From CAZSWR01 sp964610885 (GTDB lineage: Bacteria; Bacteroidota; Ignavibacteria; Kapaibacteriales; UBA2268), in NCBI GenBank assembly GCA_964610885.1, contig CAZSWR010000016.1, positions 1 to 46,854 of the forward strand: DNA of 46,854 bases. The letters are read 5' to 3'. The notes beneath the pieces are model-generated. The model saw only the letters and a program-made list of their open reading frames with translations. It did not search any database and was not told the DNA's origin. Shown here piece after piece: positions 27,650 to 34,961 of the stretch (positions are counted from its first letter, which is position 1; every line of letters begins with the position of its first letter). Position numbers and translations under genes: made by a program.

Positions 27650-28999
27650 ATGAAAAAGATTCCAACTTTACTCTTTTTTATCCTGTTGTCGGAGTTCGTC
27701 TTGGGGCAGGGCTATTGGAAAAGACTTGACAACATAAACTTTCCTGCACTTTCGATGGCTACCGTCGAGAATTCAATGGTTGTGTGCGGGGCTGAATGCA
27801 AAAAGATTGACAATAAAAATGTCTTGATTTCTTACATCAACCAATCCAATGACGGCGGAGCCAACTGGAAGTGCATTTTCGATAGTCGTAACGATACACT
27901 CAGATTCAACCATGGTAGGTATTTCTCTTTGAATAATGTTGTCCAGAAAGATAGAAACCGTATTACAGCTTATGGCTTCAATGAACCATTATGCGATAGT
28001 ACTTTTCGGTTCGAAACGACTGACGGAGGCGAATCTTGGAGTTTCTCGCCCGTTCTCGACAATTCTGGGAAGCCATTATTGATTTCTCAAATAGAAATGA
28101 CAAATCCTAAGATAGGTTGTTGTACCGACTGTAAAGGAAGGGCATACAGTATCGAGGACAGTGGAAGAGTAATAACTGAGCTTAAAGGTTTTGATAGAGA
28201 GGAATTAATAATTGCATCTGTTACCAGGCCAAATGATTCCACTTTTGTTGTTCTTGTTGGACAGTGGAATCCAAAAAGAATTTTAATCACTTCCAGCGAC
28301 AACGGTTTAACATGGACGAATCACGAACTACTCCATGGAAGTACCAGAGTTTTCTTTTTCGACGATAAAAACGGTTACATAATTAGAGCCGAACATGATA
28401 CAAATAATGTACCATACCCAGAGATGCTATACAAAACAACCGATGGAGGAAAAACTTTAGAATTAGTATTCCTGAATGATACTCCCGAAAGTGGTTACTT
28501 GAACGATTTCTTTTTTGCAGATAAAAACCATTTTAGATTATTCGGGGAAAAGCACTTTTATTATACAAACGATGGCGGCCAGACTTGGGAACAAGACTCA
28601 ATAGTTGGAATTAATGGATCTTTAAATGTCGGTAAAATATATAGGTTCAACGATAGTATTATGTATTATAAAGAACTGTCAACAGATATTTGGAAATACT
28701 ACCCTGGCAAATACACATCGGTAGAGCAAGAGCAGCCTACCCCCACATCCGTCCTCGCCTCACCGAACCCGTTCACGGACGTAGCGCGAGTGAATTTCGT
28801 GGTGGAGCAGGCGGGCCGTGTTTCGATCGTAGTCAGAAATTCCATGGGCGAACAAGTGGCCACACGCGAATATTTCTCCCAATCGGGCGAGCAGACATTC
28901 TCCCTCTCAGGCGCAAACCTGCCCGCCGGCATCTATTTCTGCGACATCACCGCGAGCGGCAAGACCTACCGCGCCAAGGCAGTGTTGGTGAGGCGATAA
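27650..28999 (+). CDS. T9SS cargo with BNR/Ycf48-like propeller
   Basis: A 449-residue exported protein. AAGAGG at 27638-27643 precedes the ATG. Residues 1-19 are a signal peptide (ending VLGQ). Residues 22-350 hold BNR-like propeller blades with the motifs SNDGGANWKC, TTDGGESWSF, SSDNGLTW, TTDGGKTL and TNDGGQTWEQ. Residues 365-449 are a T9SS type A sorting domain (ASPNPFTDVARVNFVVE...NSMGEQVATREY...LPAGIYFCDI...AKAVLV). Base composition changes sharply at about 28721. The propeller body is AT-rich, whereas the sorting tail is GC-rich with the codon use of the rest of the window. This suggests that body and tail have different histories. Function unknown beyond surface exposure. Confidence 0.82.
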   Translation: MKKIPTLLFFILLSEFVLGQGYWKRLDNINFPALSMATVENSMVVCGAECKKIDNKNVLISYINQSNDGGANWKCIFDSRNDTLRFNHGRYFSLNNVVQKDRNRITAYGFNEPLCDSTFRFETTDGGESWSFSPVLDNSGKPLLISQIEMTNPKIGCCTDCKGRAYSIEDSGRVITELKGFDREELIIASVTRPNDSTFVVLVGQWNPKRILITSSDNGLTWTNHELLHGSTRVFFFDDKNGYIIRAEHDTNNVPYPEMLYKTTDGGKTLELVFLNDTPESGYLNDFFFADKNHFRLFGEKHFYYTNDGGQTWEQDSIVGINGSLNVGKIYRFNDSIMYYKELSTDIWKYYPGKYTSVEQEQPTPTSVLASPNPFTDVARVNFVVEQAGRVSIVVRNSMGEQVATREYFSQSGEQTFSLSGANLPAGIYFCDITASGKTYRAKAVLVRR

Positions 29000-29470
29000 G
29001 GTATATTCTTGAATTCCAATATTCATCCGATGAGCTGATTAGCTGATGTGATGATGTGATAATACGATGATTTGTTGTAGGGGCGGGTTCCAAGTACACT
29101 CATCCATTTGATAAAAACCAACCCCGAAGGGGTTGAATATGAATAACCACGTCTTGTGAGGCGTGGGAAACATGGATCACACCTGGTGTGGAAACCACCC
29201 CGCCCTTCGGGCACCCCTCCTTGGCAAGGATGGGAATGTATATATCTGATATGTAAAAGGATAGAGTTGTACTACCATTTCGAAATGGTAGTACAACTTT
29301 CTCGGGGAAGCAGCAATTCAGCGGGGCGTGGGCATATATTCATTACCAGTTAATAACCGTAGGGGCATGGCGTTCCGTGCCCTTCTCCTGCACTAAGGCA
29401 GAAATATTCGTGATTCATACTACGAGCTTTGGAGTCGTAGCACGAAGAAAAGATTCGATATCGAAATATT
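29000..29470. repeat. Repeat- and hairpin-rich intergenic region
   Basis: No gene between converging genes. 29030-29070 repeats the 24-bp motif of 141-231 in reverse complement. 29077-29100 (TAGGGGCGGGTTCC) resembles the reverse complement of bases 8-34. 29118-29220 is a run of small hairpins: AACCCCGAAGGGGTT, CCACG...CGTGG, CACACCTGGTGTG and CCCGCCCTTCGGG. The block CTCCTTGGCAAGGATGGGAA also occurs, with slight change, at 45556-45575. Similar palindromic spacers are, from memory, common in Bacteroidota genomes, but I cannot verify identity. Confidence 0.65.
29265..29298. terminator. Perfect hairpin between convergent genes
   Basis: A 16-bp perfect stem (AGTTGTACTACCATTT with AAATGGTAGTACAACT) around a CG centre. 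It lies between the ends of a plus-strand cargo gene and the minus-strand cupin gene, so it can act as a terminator in both directions. Its core TACTACCA recurs in hairpins at 32980 and, changed, at 34914 and 24629. Confidence 0.65.
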
Positions 29471-29803
29471 TTACGCAATATTGAAATGGAAAGCTAACCA
29501 CAGCGTGGGTTGGTCTGGCGAGGTATATTCCACTCGGTGGCGCACGTGCGATTGGATGAAAAGGTAGTCTCCGGCGGCCATTCGGAAGCGTTCGCCCGAA
29601 TCGATGAACGAAACAACAGCCTCTCCCTGGAGCACTATCACCCATTCGTCCTGCGGCTGGTCGTAGAACTCGCCCTCGGGTGTGCATTGTCCGCTCGAGA
29701 TTATTCGTTCAATTTTCGCATTGCCGTGCTCGACGATCGTCTCGAACTTTTCCTGAAGCGCGTCCGGGACGATGTTTTCGAAAATATTCCCTTCGGTGTG
29801 CAT
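29471..29803 (-). CDS. Small cupin-domain protein
   Basis: A 110-residue single-domain cupin. Motif 1 region: FYDQPQDEWVIVLQGEAVV; motif 2 region: MAAGDYLFIQSHVRHRVEY, with H92 and an HVRH pair as likely metal ligands. The protein is cytoplasmic, with no signal peptide. Its ATG follows the TAA stop of the upstream glmU-like gene with no spacing, and its ribosome binding site GGAGGA (29808-29813) overlaps the last codons of that gene. The two are therefore a translationally coupled pair. Cupins range from isomerases and epimerases to sensors; the pairing suggests a link to amino-sugar metabolism, but the reaction is unknown. Confidence 0.8.
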   Translation of the reverse strand: MHTEGNIFENIVPDALQEKFETIVEHGNAKIERIISSGQCTPEGEFYDQPQDEWVIVLQGEAVVSFIDSGERFRMAAGDYLFIQSHVRHRVEYTSPDQPTLWLAFHFNIA

Positions 29804-31123
29804 TTAATCCTCCGGCTCGTCCGCGCTGTGGCATCCGCACGAACACGCAAAATCGCCGAAATCGGGAGCCTCGCGTTCCAACTTCCATTCCCGCTCGAAC
29901 AGGGCCAACTCCTCGGCGAGCAATTCCTTGCCGCGGCGCTGCATCACTGTCCGCGCCACTTCGACGGCCTTCGCGAAATCGTAAACATCGGATTCTCCCC
30001 AAGTGAACGAGCGAATTGATTTGTCCGGATACCCGGCACCGAAGATATTGCAGCTCAGCCCGGCCACTGTGCCGGTGTTCAGCATCGTATTTATGCCGGT
30101 TTTGGTGTGGTCTCCGGCCAGCATCCCCAGGAACTGCCTACCCGTGGGGATCGTGCGGCCGCGCAGTCTCGCGCTGACCATCCCGTAATTATTCTTCAAA
30201 TCCGAAGTGTTCGTGTCTGCGCCCAAATTGACCCATTCGCCAATGTACGAATGGCCGAGAAAGCCGTCGTGTTGTTTGTTTGAATAGCCCTGGATGATGG
30301 AGGCCTCCACCTCGCCGCCTACCTTGGAAACTGGCCCGATTGCAGTGCCTTCGTAAATCTTCGCTCCGATTTTAATCGTCGATCCGTCGCCGATTGCGCA
30401 CGGCCCGGCCAGGACAGCATTTGGCATGATTCGGGCATTCGCCCCGATAATCACAGGGCCCCCGCTGGCGTCGATCACCGCGCCCGCGCCAATTTCCGTG
30501 CCCACGCCAATTATTATGTCTTCGCGATTAATCAAGTGCGAATCAGGATATCTTTTGAATTTTGAATCGTCCAATCCACTCGCCAGAACGAAATCTGTGG
30601 CTATGCCGAGCGGACACAGCTCGATCGCGTCCCACAGGAAGCTGATTGGATTGGCATTTTCGATCTCGATTTTGTGGTAGTGCTCGCGGAAGGCCATCAG
30701 CAGCGAAGGCAGGAAACTCCTGTCCGCATCGAGCGGATTGAGCAGCTCCGAAGCGGGCATAAACAATGCAAATGGCAGGCTGCGGTACGAGAAAATGACA
30801 GCTCGCTCGCCTTCGGAGTTCTCTTCGGCCAATCGGCTGCTCATTTCGTCGAACAGTTCGCGCGTGGGCAGAATTGCCGAATTCAGAATCAGCATGTTTT
30901 CCCGGAGAATCGATTGGCTCGCGTGCTCGTGGCGCGCAAGGAAACTGCGCAGCCGCAGTTCGTCGGATTGGAAAATAATCCTTTGCTCGGGCAGCAATCG
31001 TTGCAGTTTCTCGAACAAACGGAAATACCCGCAACGGATTTCCCACCACGTGTGCATAATCGAGTGGGGATAGATACTCTCTGCCGATTCAGGCTCGAAA
31101 AGCAATACTGATTGGATGTTCAT
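29804..31123 (-). CDS. Bacteroidota-type GlmU-like sugar nucleotidyl/acetyltransferase
   Basis: A 439-residue cytoplasmic enzyme resembling the alternative GlmU family of Bacteroidota (TIGR03991-like), which is thought to make UDP-N-acetylglucosamine for peptidoglycan and LPS. Residues 1-190 are the divergent nucleotidyltransferase half; the family-typical opening is seen as LLFEPES...RCGYFRLFEKL. Residues 200-390 are a left-handed beta-helix of hexapeptide repeats (IGVGTEIGAGAVIDA, IGANARIMPNAV), ending with the family-typical LAGDHTKTGINTMLNTGTVAG and FTWGES. The C-terminal tail is unusual: C427, C429, C431, H432 in ACSCGCHSADEPED, a possible metal site. Translationally coupled to the cupin. 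The exact substrate is inferred from the family. Confidence 0.8.
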   Translation of the reverse strand: MNIQSVLLFEPESAESIYPHSIMHTWWEIRCGYFRLFEKLQRLLPEQRIIFQSDELRLRSFLARHEHASQSILRENMLILNSAILPTRELFDEMSSRLAEENSEGERAVIFSYRSLPFALFMPASELLNPLDADRSFLPSLLMAFREHYHKIEIENANPISFLWDAIELCPLGIATDFVLASGLDDSKFKRYPDSHLINREDIIIGVGTEIGAGAVIDASGGPVIIGANARIMPNAVLAGPCAIGDGSTIKIGAKIYEGTAIGPVSKVGGEVEASIIQGYSNKQHDGFLGHSYIGEWVNLGADTNTSDLKNNYGMVSARLRGRTIPTGRQFLGMLAGDHTKTGINTMLNTGTVAGLSCNIFGAGYPDKSIRSFTWGESDVYDFAKAVEVARTVMQRRGKELLAEELALFEREWKLEREAPDFGDFACSCGCHSADEPED

Positions 31124-31244
31124 AGTTTTAATTTTTAGTTGAAAAATTCGGGTTCAAATTTGTTTTGTTCACAGAACGGTCTATTGAGCAAATTACGAAA
31201 ACCAACAGAACAAATTGTAAAAAGGCTTGAGTGAATATAAAAAT

Positions 31245-31279
31245 ACGTCGTAGTACGACTTCTGCTCGTACTACGACTT
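31245..31279. terminator. Hairpin after FKBP gene
   Basis: A 12-bp perfect stem (GTCGTAGTACGA with TCGTACTACGAC) lies just downstream of the FKBP lipoprotein stop codon on the minus strand. It is also upstream of the glmU-like gene. A terminator is the likeliest role; it shares a GTAGTAC-type core with the other hairpins. Confidence 0.55.
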
Positions 31280-31304
31280 CGTATCATATAAATATATTCC
31301 TGTA

Positions 31305-31739
31305 TTATTTCGCGCCCAGCACTTCGACCTCGAAGGTCAGAGTCGAGTTGGCGGGAATCTTCCCAACGGCACGTGCGCCATAGCCCAAATCGGGAGGGAT
31401 AATGAGTGTACGTTTGCCGCCGACGCGCATCGAAAGCACTCCTTCGTCCCATCCTTTGATCACTTGGCCGCGGCCGATAGTAAACTCGAATGGAATTTTT
31501 CTTTCCACGGAACTATCGAAAATTGTACCGTCTTGGAGTTTGCCGGTATAGTGCACTGTTACCTTTTGGCCGGTGCGGATTTCGGAACCAGCGCCCACGA
31601 CCAAGTCTTTGTACTTCAGGCCCGAGGGCAGAGTGGTGTATTCGTCTTTCGGTTTGTCGCTCGCGGCTTCTTTCGAGCTGGAGCAGGAAACCATCGTCAG
31701 AACGGCCGCGAAGGCCAAGATTAGAAGCATAGCTTTCAT
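31305..31739 (-). CDS. FKBP-type peptidyl-prolyl isomerase lipoprotein
   Basis: A 144-residue lipoprotein with a single FKBP domain. The lipobox LTMVSC places the lipidated cysteine at residue 19, followed by a short polar linker. From about residue 37 the sequence is a canonical FKBP: LPSGLKYKDLVVG, VTVHYTGKLQDGTIFDSS, GQVIKGWDEGVLSM, GGKRTLIIPPDLGYGARAV and TLTFEVEVL. It catalyses cis-trans isomerisation of X-Pro bonds to help exported proteins fold in the periplasm. AAGGG lies eight bases before the ATG. It sits apart from the surrounding genes with its own hairpin terminator, so it is probably a single-gene unit. Confidence 0.93.
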   Translation of the reverse strand: MKAMLLILAFAAVLTMVSCSSSKEAASDKPKDEYTTLPSGLKYKDLVVGAGSEIRTGQKVTVHYTGKLQDGTIFDSSVERKIPFEFTIGRGQVIKGWDEGVLSMRVGGKRTLIIPPDLGYGARAVGKIPANSTLTFEVEVLGAK

Positions 31740-31781
31740 TGATGAACCCTTTGATTATAGAAAATATTTCAAAACATGATT

Positions 31782-31789
31782 CAAATATA
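31782..31789 (-). promoter_or_regulatory. Candidate Bacteroidota-type -7 element for FKBP gene
   Basis: On the minus strand the bases read TATATTTG, which fits the Bacteroidota primary-sigma -7 consensus TAnnTTTG, about 42 bp upstream of the FKBP start codon. No convincing -33 TTTG is seen at the right distance. The matching eight-mer could be chance in an AT-rich spacer. Confidence 0.3.
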
Positions 31790-31903
31790 ATTACTTCGCG
31801 CGAAATATAAAACCTATTTAGAATTATTTTTTTATTTTTGATACGCAATTATTTGCGTACTGATAAGATTTATGGATTTGCATCGGCAAAAATAGGATTT
31901 GAT

Positions 31904-32914
31904 ATGAAAGCAATTGCGCCCGAAAAAGTCAAAAGAATACTGTGCATCAAACCCCGCGGCATTGGCGACGTGGTGGGCGCAACGATCGTGCTGCCCAACC
32001 TGCGCGAGCACTTCCATAATGCCGAATTGCATTTCCTCACCGAAGATTTTGCCGAAGAAATCGTCTCGGGCCACCCGCTGATCAGCAAAGTGCTGACGTA
32101 CAACAGGAAGGACGGCCTGCTGTCGATTGTCCGCAAGGTACGCCGCGAAAAATACGACATTGTTTTGGACACTTATTGCAATCCTCGTACAGCGCTCGTT
32201 ACGCTATTCTCTGGCGCGAAATATCGCGTGGGATTTCCATACAATTGGCGCAAAATCGGGTATAATATTTATGCCGACTATGGCGCTCCGTACGTCCACT
32301 TCGCCGAACACAATTTTCACATTCTCGAGGCAATCGGCTGCCCCCATCCGCAAAGCCGCACCCAGTGTTTCGCCGGCGAAGAATATGCCAACGAGGCCGC
32401 GTCGTTTTTCTCGGCAAATTTCGGCGGCAATAAACCCGTGATAGGGATTCTTCCCACGGGCGGGTGGAGTTCGAAAACCTGCGAGCCGGAGAAATGGGCT
32501 GAGATAATCCACGGGCTGCGCGACGCTTTCCAAGCGGAGTTTATTATTTTCCGAGGCCCAGCCGAAGTGGAATCAGCTCAGAAGATTTTCGATGCCGCCG
32601 CAGACTGTTCGCGCCTTGCGCCAATGGGCCGGCTTAAATGTGTTATGGCCTATATGAAACTATGCCGCGCCGTGGTGGCGACCGATTCCGGGATGATGCA
32701 CGTATCGGCCGCGCTGGGGCTACCCACAGTGGGGCTTTTCGGCCAAAGCTCGCCTGACAATTTCGCACCCTACAACGTATCCTCGACGTCCGTTATGAAT
32801 ACTTCGCTCGATTGCCTCAATTGCGGCCACAGAGAGTGCCCCCGCGGCCACGAGTGCATGCTGGAGCTGCCAGTTTCGTCGATTGTCGATTGCCTGCGCA
32901 AAATCGGCATTTAA
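31904..32914 (+). CDS. Glycosyltransferase family 9 (heptosyltransferase-like)
   Basis: A 336-residue cytoplasmic GT-B enzyme of the LPS heptosyltransferase family (GT9). Seen: the N-terminal RILCIKPRGIGDVVGATIVLPNL; the donor-site region GILPTGGWSSKTCEPEKWAEII; and the family hallmark TDSGMMHVSAALGLPTVGLFG. A Cys-rich C-terminal stretch, CLNCGHRECPRGHECM, is common in this family. It should add a heptose or other sugar to lipid A core or another glycolipid. I chose the ATG at 31904, with AGGA at 31894-31897; the open frame extends back to a TTG at 31838, which would add 22 residues not expected in the family. Surrounding genes are unrelated. Confidence 0.88.
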   Translation: MKAIAPEKVKRILCIKPRGIGDVVGATIVLPNLREHFHNAELHFLTEDFAEEIVSGHPLISKVLTYNRKDGLLSIVRKVRREKYDIVLDTYCNPRTALVTLFSGAKYRVGFPYNWRKIGYNIYADYGAPYVHFAEHNFHILEAIGCPHPQSRTQCFAGEEYANEAASFFSANFGGNKPVIGILPTGGWSSKTCEPEKWAEIIHGLRDAFQAEFIIFRGPAEVESAQKIFDAAADCSRLAPMGRLKCVMAYMKLCRAVVATDSGMMHVSAALGLPTVGLFGQSSPDNFAPYNVSSTSVMNTSLDCLNCGHRECPRGHECMLELPVSSIVDCLRKIGI

Positions 32915-32950
32915 TGATGTGATGATTAGCTGATGTGATGATGTGATAAT
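32915..32950. repeat. Copy of the 24-bp TGATGTGATGAT repeat
   Basis: Directly after the stop codon of the GT9 gene, TGATGTGATGATTAGC, TGATGTGATGATGTG and ATAATA follow. This is the reverse complement of the unit repeated at 141-231 and is nearly the same as 29041-29065. In each of the three sites it lies near a gene end. Confidence 0.75.
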
Positions 32951-32979
32951 ATGTTGATGTTACGATTGCTTTTGTATCG

Positions 32980-33015
32980 AATCATACTACCACTCCGAAG
33001 TGGTAGTATGATTTT
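32980..33015. terminator. Hairpin between convergent genes
   Basis: A 15-bp perfect stem (AATCATACTACCACT with AGTGGTAGTATGATT, loop CCGA) ends in TT. It lies between the convergent GT9 and holB genes and probably terminates both. Confidence 0.7.
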
Positions 33016-33116
33016 ATTCTTTTATTTTCATTCACTAACACAATCTCTGGCGCGGCGTGCCATGCCCCTACAACAATTTGCACGTCTTCGCATCTACCAT
33101 TCTGCCCCGCCCGGAA

Positions 33117-34265
33117 TCAGCTCAGGAGCAGAATCTGCCGGATTTTCATAAACATTCCGAGCATAATCAATTGCAGCGCGACATTTCGCGGGATCTGCCG
33201 AGCGGCGGTTTCCAGCGCGTCCATCACTGCCGAAAGGTCTTTCTCGGAGAAGTTCTTCGAGAATCGGGATAGAGCATCGGCTTGGTCTGCGTTCACTATT
33301 GAATCGGCGCGGCCGGTCCGTGCGATGATGATAGCATCGCGGATCCAGAGCTGCAATACGCCAATAATTTCTTCCAAACGGGTCTTGTCCTTGGTTTTCG
33401 CCACTTCGTCGATTTTCGTGATCAATGGCAGCCGGAAATTGTTCTTGGTTATCGATAGGCGCAGCATATCGACGGCGTCCGTGCGCAGCCCCTGCATGTC
33501 CGAATCGAAGTGTTCGAGCGCCCTCGTGTACGAACCTTGGGCAAAAGCCGCAATGAGCCTTGCATTTGCTTCGCTTATCCCTCTGCGGCGCACGAGCGCG
33601 TCGGCTATATCGGTTTCCACGAGCGGCGGGAACATAATCTGTTGGCTGCGCGAAAGGATTGTCTGAAGGATTTGGTCTTGGCGCGAAGTTACGAGGATAA
33701 TCGTGATATTTTCGTGCGGCTCCTCGAGCGTCTTCAGGAACGAATTCGCTGCTTCGGTGGTCATCGAGTCCGCATCGATGACGATAACAAAACGTCGGCC
33801 ATCCTTGGGCGGAGCCATCGACAGATTCTTTTTGATTTCGCGAATTGAAGCAATTTTGATTTGCGACGCGCCCGGTACGGCAATTTGGTGGTATGGGTCT
33901 TCGCTTTTCAGCCGGAGCTGCTCTTGGACCTCTTCGATTTGGTCGTCCGATAGCGAAGCCATCGCCGAATCGCCTTTGGCGGCAGTGGATTTCCCGGCTG
34001 GCAGAGCGAAAACAAGGCTGATGTTCGGGCTTTGCATCGAGTTGGCCGAGCGGCACGAAGGGCAGGCATCGCAGGCTTCGTAGCCGCTGCCGGTAACAAT
34101 GGGAGAAGTGCAGTTCACAGCTTTCGCAAATTCAAGCGCGAGCGCGCTCTTGCCAATTCCTTCAGTACCATGGAACAAATAAGCCGAGGAAACCCTCTGC
34201 TCGATGATTGCGCGCTGAAGTATGTTCTTCGCCCGCGGCTGGCCGATTATTTTATCCCAAGACAT
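33117..34265 (-). CDS. holB: DNA polymerase III subunit delta-prime
   Basis: A 382-residue AAA+ clamp-loader subunit that helps load the sliding clamp at replication forks. Seen from the chosen ATG: SWDKIIGQPRAKNILQRAI, Walker A GTEGIGKS, a zinc-binding cluster with CTSP...YEACDACPSCRS (four Cys), a Walker B-like VIVIDADSM, and sensor 1 with NSFLKTLEEPHENITIILVTS, then QTILSRSQ. I prefer the ATG at 34263-34265 over the frame start at 34334, because the extra 23 residues are encoded by a repeat (34280-34345) and do not look like the family. The gene stands alone; a hairpin lies after its stop codon. Confidence 0.9.
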   Translation of the reverse strand: MSWDKIIGQPRAKNILQRAIIEQRVSSAYLFHGTEGIGKSALALEFAKAVNCTSPIVTGSGYEACDACPSCRSANSMQSPNISLVFALPAGKSTAAKGDSAMASLSDDQIEEVQEQLRLKSEDPYHQIAVPGASQIKIASIREIKKNLSMAPPKDGRRFVIVIDADSMTTEAANSFLKTLEEPHENITIILVTSRQDQILQTILSRSQQIMFPPLVETDIADALVRRRGISEANARLIAAFAQGSYTRALEHFDSDMQGLRTDAVDMLRLSITKNNFRLPLITKIDEVAKTKDKTRLEEIIGVLQLWIRDAIIIARTGRADSIVNADQADALSRFSKNFSEKDLSAVMDALETAARQIPRNVALQLIMLGMFMKIRQILLLS

Positions 34266-34279
34266 TATTTCATTTCCAC

Positions 34280-34345
34280 TTGAATTCTGTGCTCTTGTCA
34301 TTCCCGCGGAGTCGGGAATCTCCTCTTGTTTCAATTAGGCACTTG
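34280..34345. repeat. Direct repeat, left copy (family G)
   Basis: A 66-bp repeat matching 34664-34729: TTGAATT, TGCTCTTGTCATTCCC, CGGAGTC, GGAA, CTCCTCTTGTTTCAATTAG. It includes a small hairpin ATTCCCG/CGGGAAT. The stop codon and the last five codons of the HicB-like frame lie inside this copy, as does the region upstream of holB. Confidence 0.85.
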
Positions 34346-34576
34346 ACTCGCATATATTTGTAGAAGGGGTGGTTGAAATGTAAGGACTTCGCGAATAGAA
34401 TTTCGCCCAAATTGCGAAACCAACTCATCCTCTTCGAAACGGCATTTTATTGCATCTTTGATTTTCGCCCTCAATTCCTCGACAGTATCACCTTGGGTAA
34501 ACACACCGAATTCGCGCGATTGGGCTGTATATCCACCCTCGACGTCTTCCTCTATATAGAACATTATTTCTTGCAT
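34331..34576 (-). CDS. Orphan HicB-like antitoxin
   Basis: An 82-residue protein resembling the HicB half-domain family: MFYIEEDVEGGYTAQS, then TVEELRAKIKDAIKCRFEEDE. HicB antitoxins bind and block HicA mRNA interferases, and often repress their own promoter. I chose the ATG at 34574-34576 because GAGGAGAA (34581-34588 on the minus strand) is an excellent ribosome binding site; the longer frame adds 18 residues. No HicA-like double-stranded-RNA-binding frame is present on either side. The stop codon falls inside a 66-bp repeat, so the C-terminus may have been replaced by the repeat. An intact partner elsewhere cannot be excluded. Confidence 0.65.
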   Translation of the reverse strand: MQEIMFYIEEDVEGGYTAQSREFGVFTQGDTVEELRAKIKDAIKCRFEEDELVSQFGRNSIREVLTFQPPLLQIYASQVPN

Positions 34577-34663
34577 AATCTTCTCCTCAAACAGCTTTGC
34601 CAATATATGAAAATATCCTATGCTTTGCAATTGGAAATATGGATCAAATGAAGATATACTATC

Positions 34664-34729
34664 TTGAATTTAATGCTCTTGTCATTCCCTCGGAGTCAGG
34701 AACCTCCTCTTGTTTCAATTAGATACTTG
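34664..34729. repeat. Direct repeat, right copy (family G)
   Basis: The second copy of the 66-bp repeat at 34280-34345, same orientation, with about eight differences. The two copies bracket the HicB-like gene. It is followed at once by the 34738-34858 element. Confidence 0.85.
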
Positions 34730-34737
34730 CGAATTGA

Positions 34738-34858
34738 TACCACGCGAGCGGTTGTTGTAAATACTGTATAGAATCAAACAATTAAATATAACATTCGCTT
34801 CGCGAAACAACAACATAAAACTAACTTTGGCTACAATCTAACAACCGCTCGCGCGGTA
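34738..34858. mobile_element. MITE-like element with 19-bp terminal inverted repeats
   Basis: A 121-bp element whose ends are TACCACGCGAGCGGTTGTT and, at the right, the reverse complement of TACCGCGCGAGCGGTTGTT, one mismatch in 19. The interior is AT-rich (with TTCGCTTCGCGAAACAAC) and has no coding capacity. This is the architecture of a miniature inverted-repeat element or of a large hairpin. No clear target-site duplication is visible. Confidence 0.7.
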
Positions 34859-34913
34859 CAATGAAATTTCGACTTTTCAGGCACGCCGTAGTGGTATTAG
34901 GGACTTTACTCTT

Positions 34914-34955
34914 ACTCACAAACCACCACCTCGCGCGAAGTGGTAGTTTGTGAGT
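34914..34955 (-). terminator. Hairpin after ispF
   Basis: Arms ACTCACAAACCACCAC and GTGGTAGTTTGTGAGT pair with one mismatch over 16 bases, seven bases after the ispF stop codon. The core ACTACCAC is shared with the hairpin at 32980. Confidence 0.65.
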
Positions 34956-34961
34956 TATAAA

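Larger units (their letters stand above)
34577..34961. other. Intergenic region with two mobile-like repeats
   Basis: No gene. It contains the right copy of the direct repeat (34664-34729), the inverted-repeat element 34738-34858, and the ispF hairpin (34914-34955). Confidence 0.6.
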
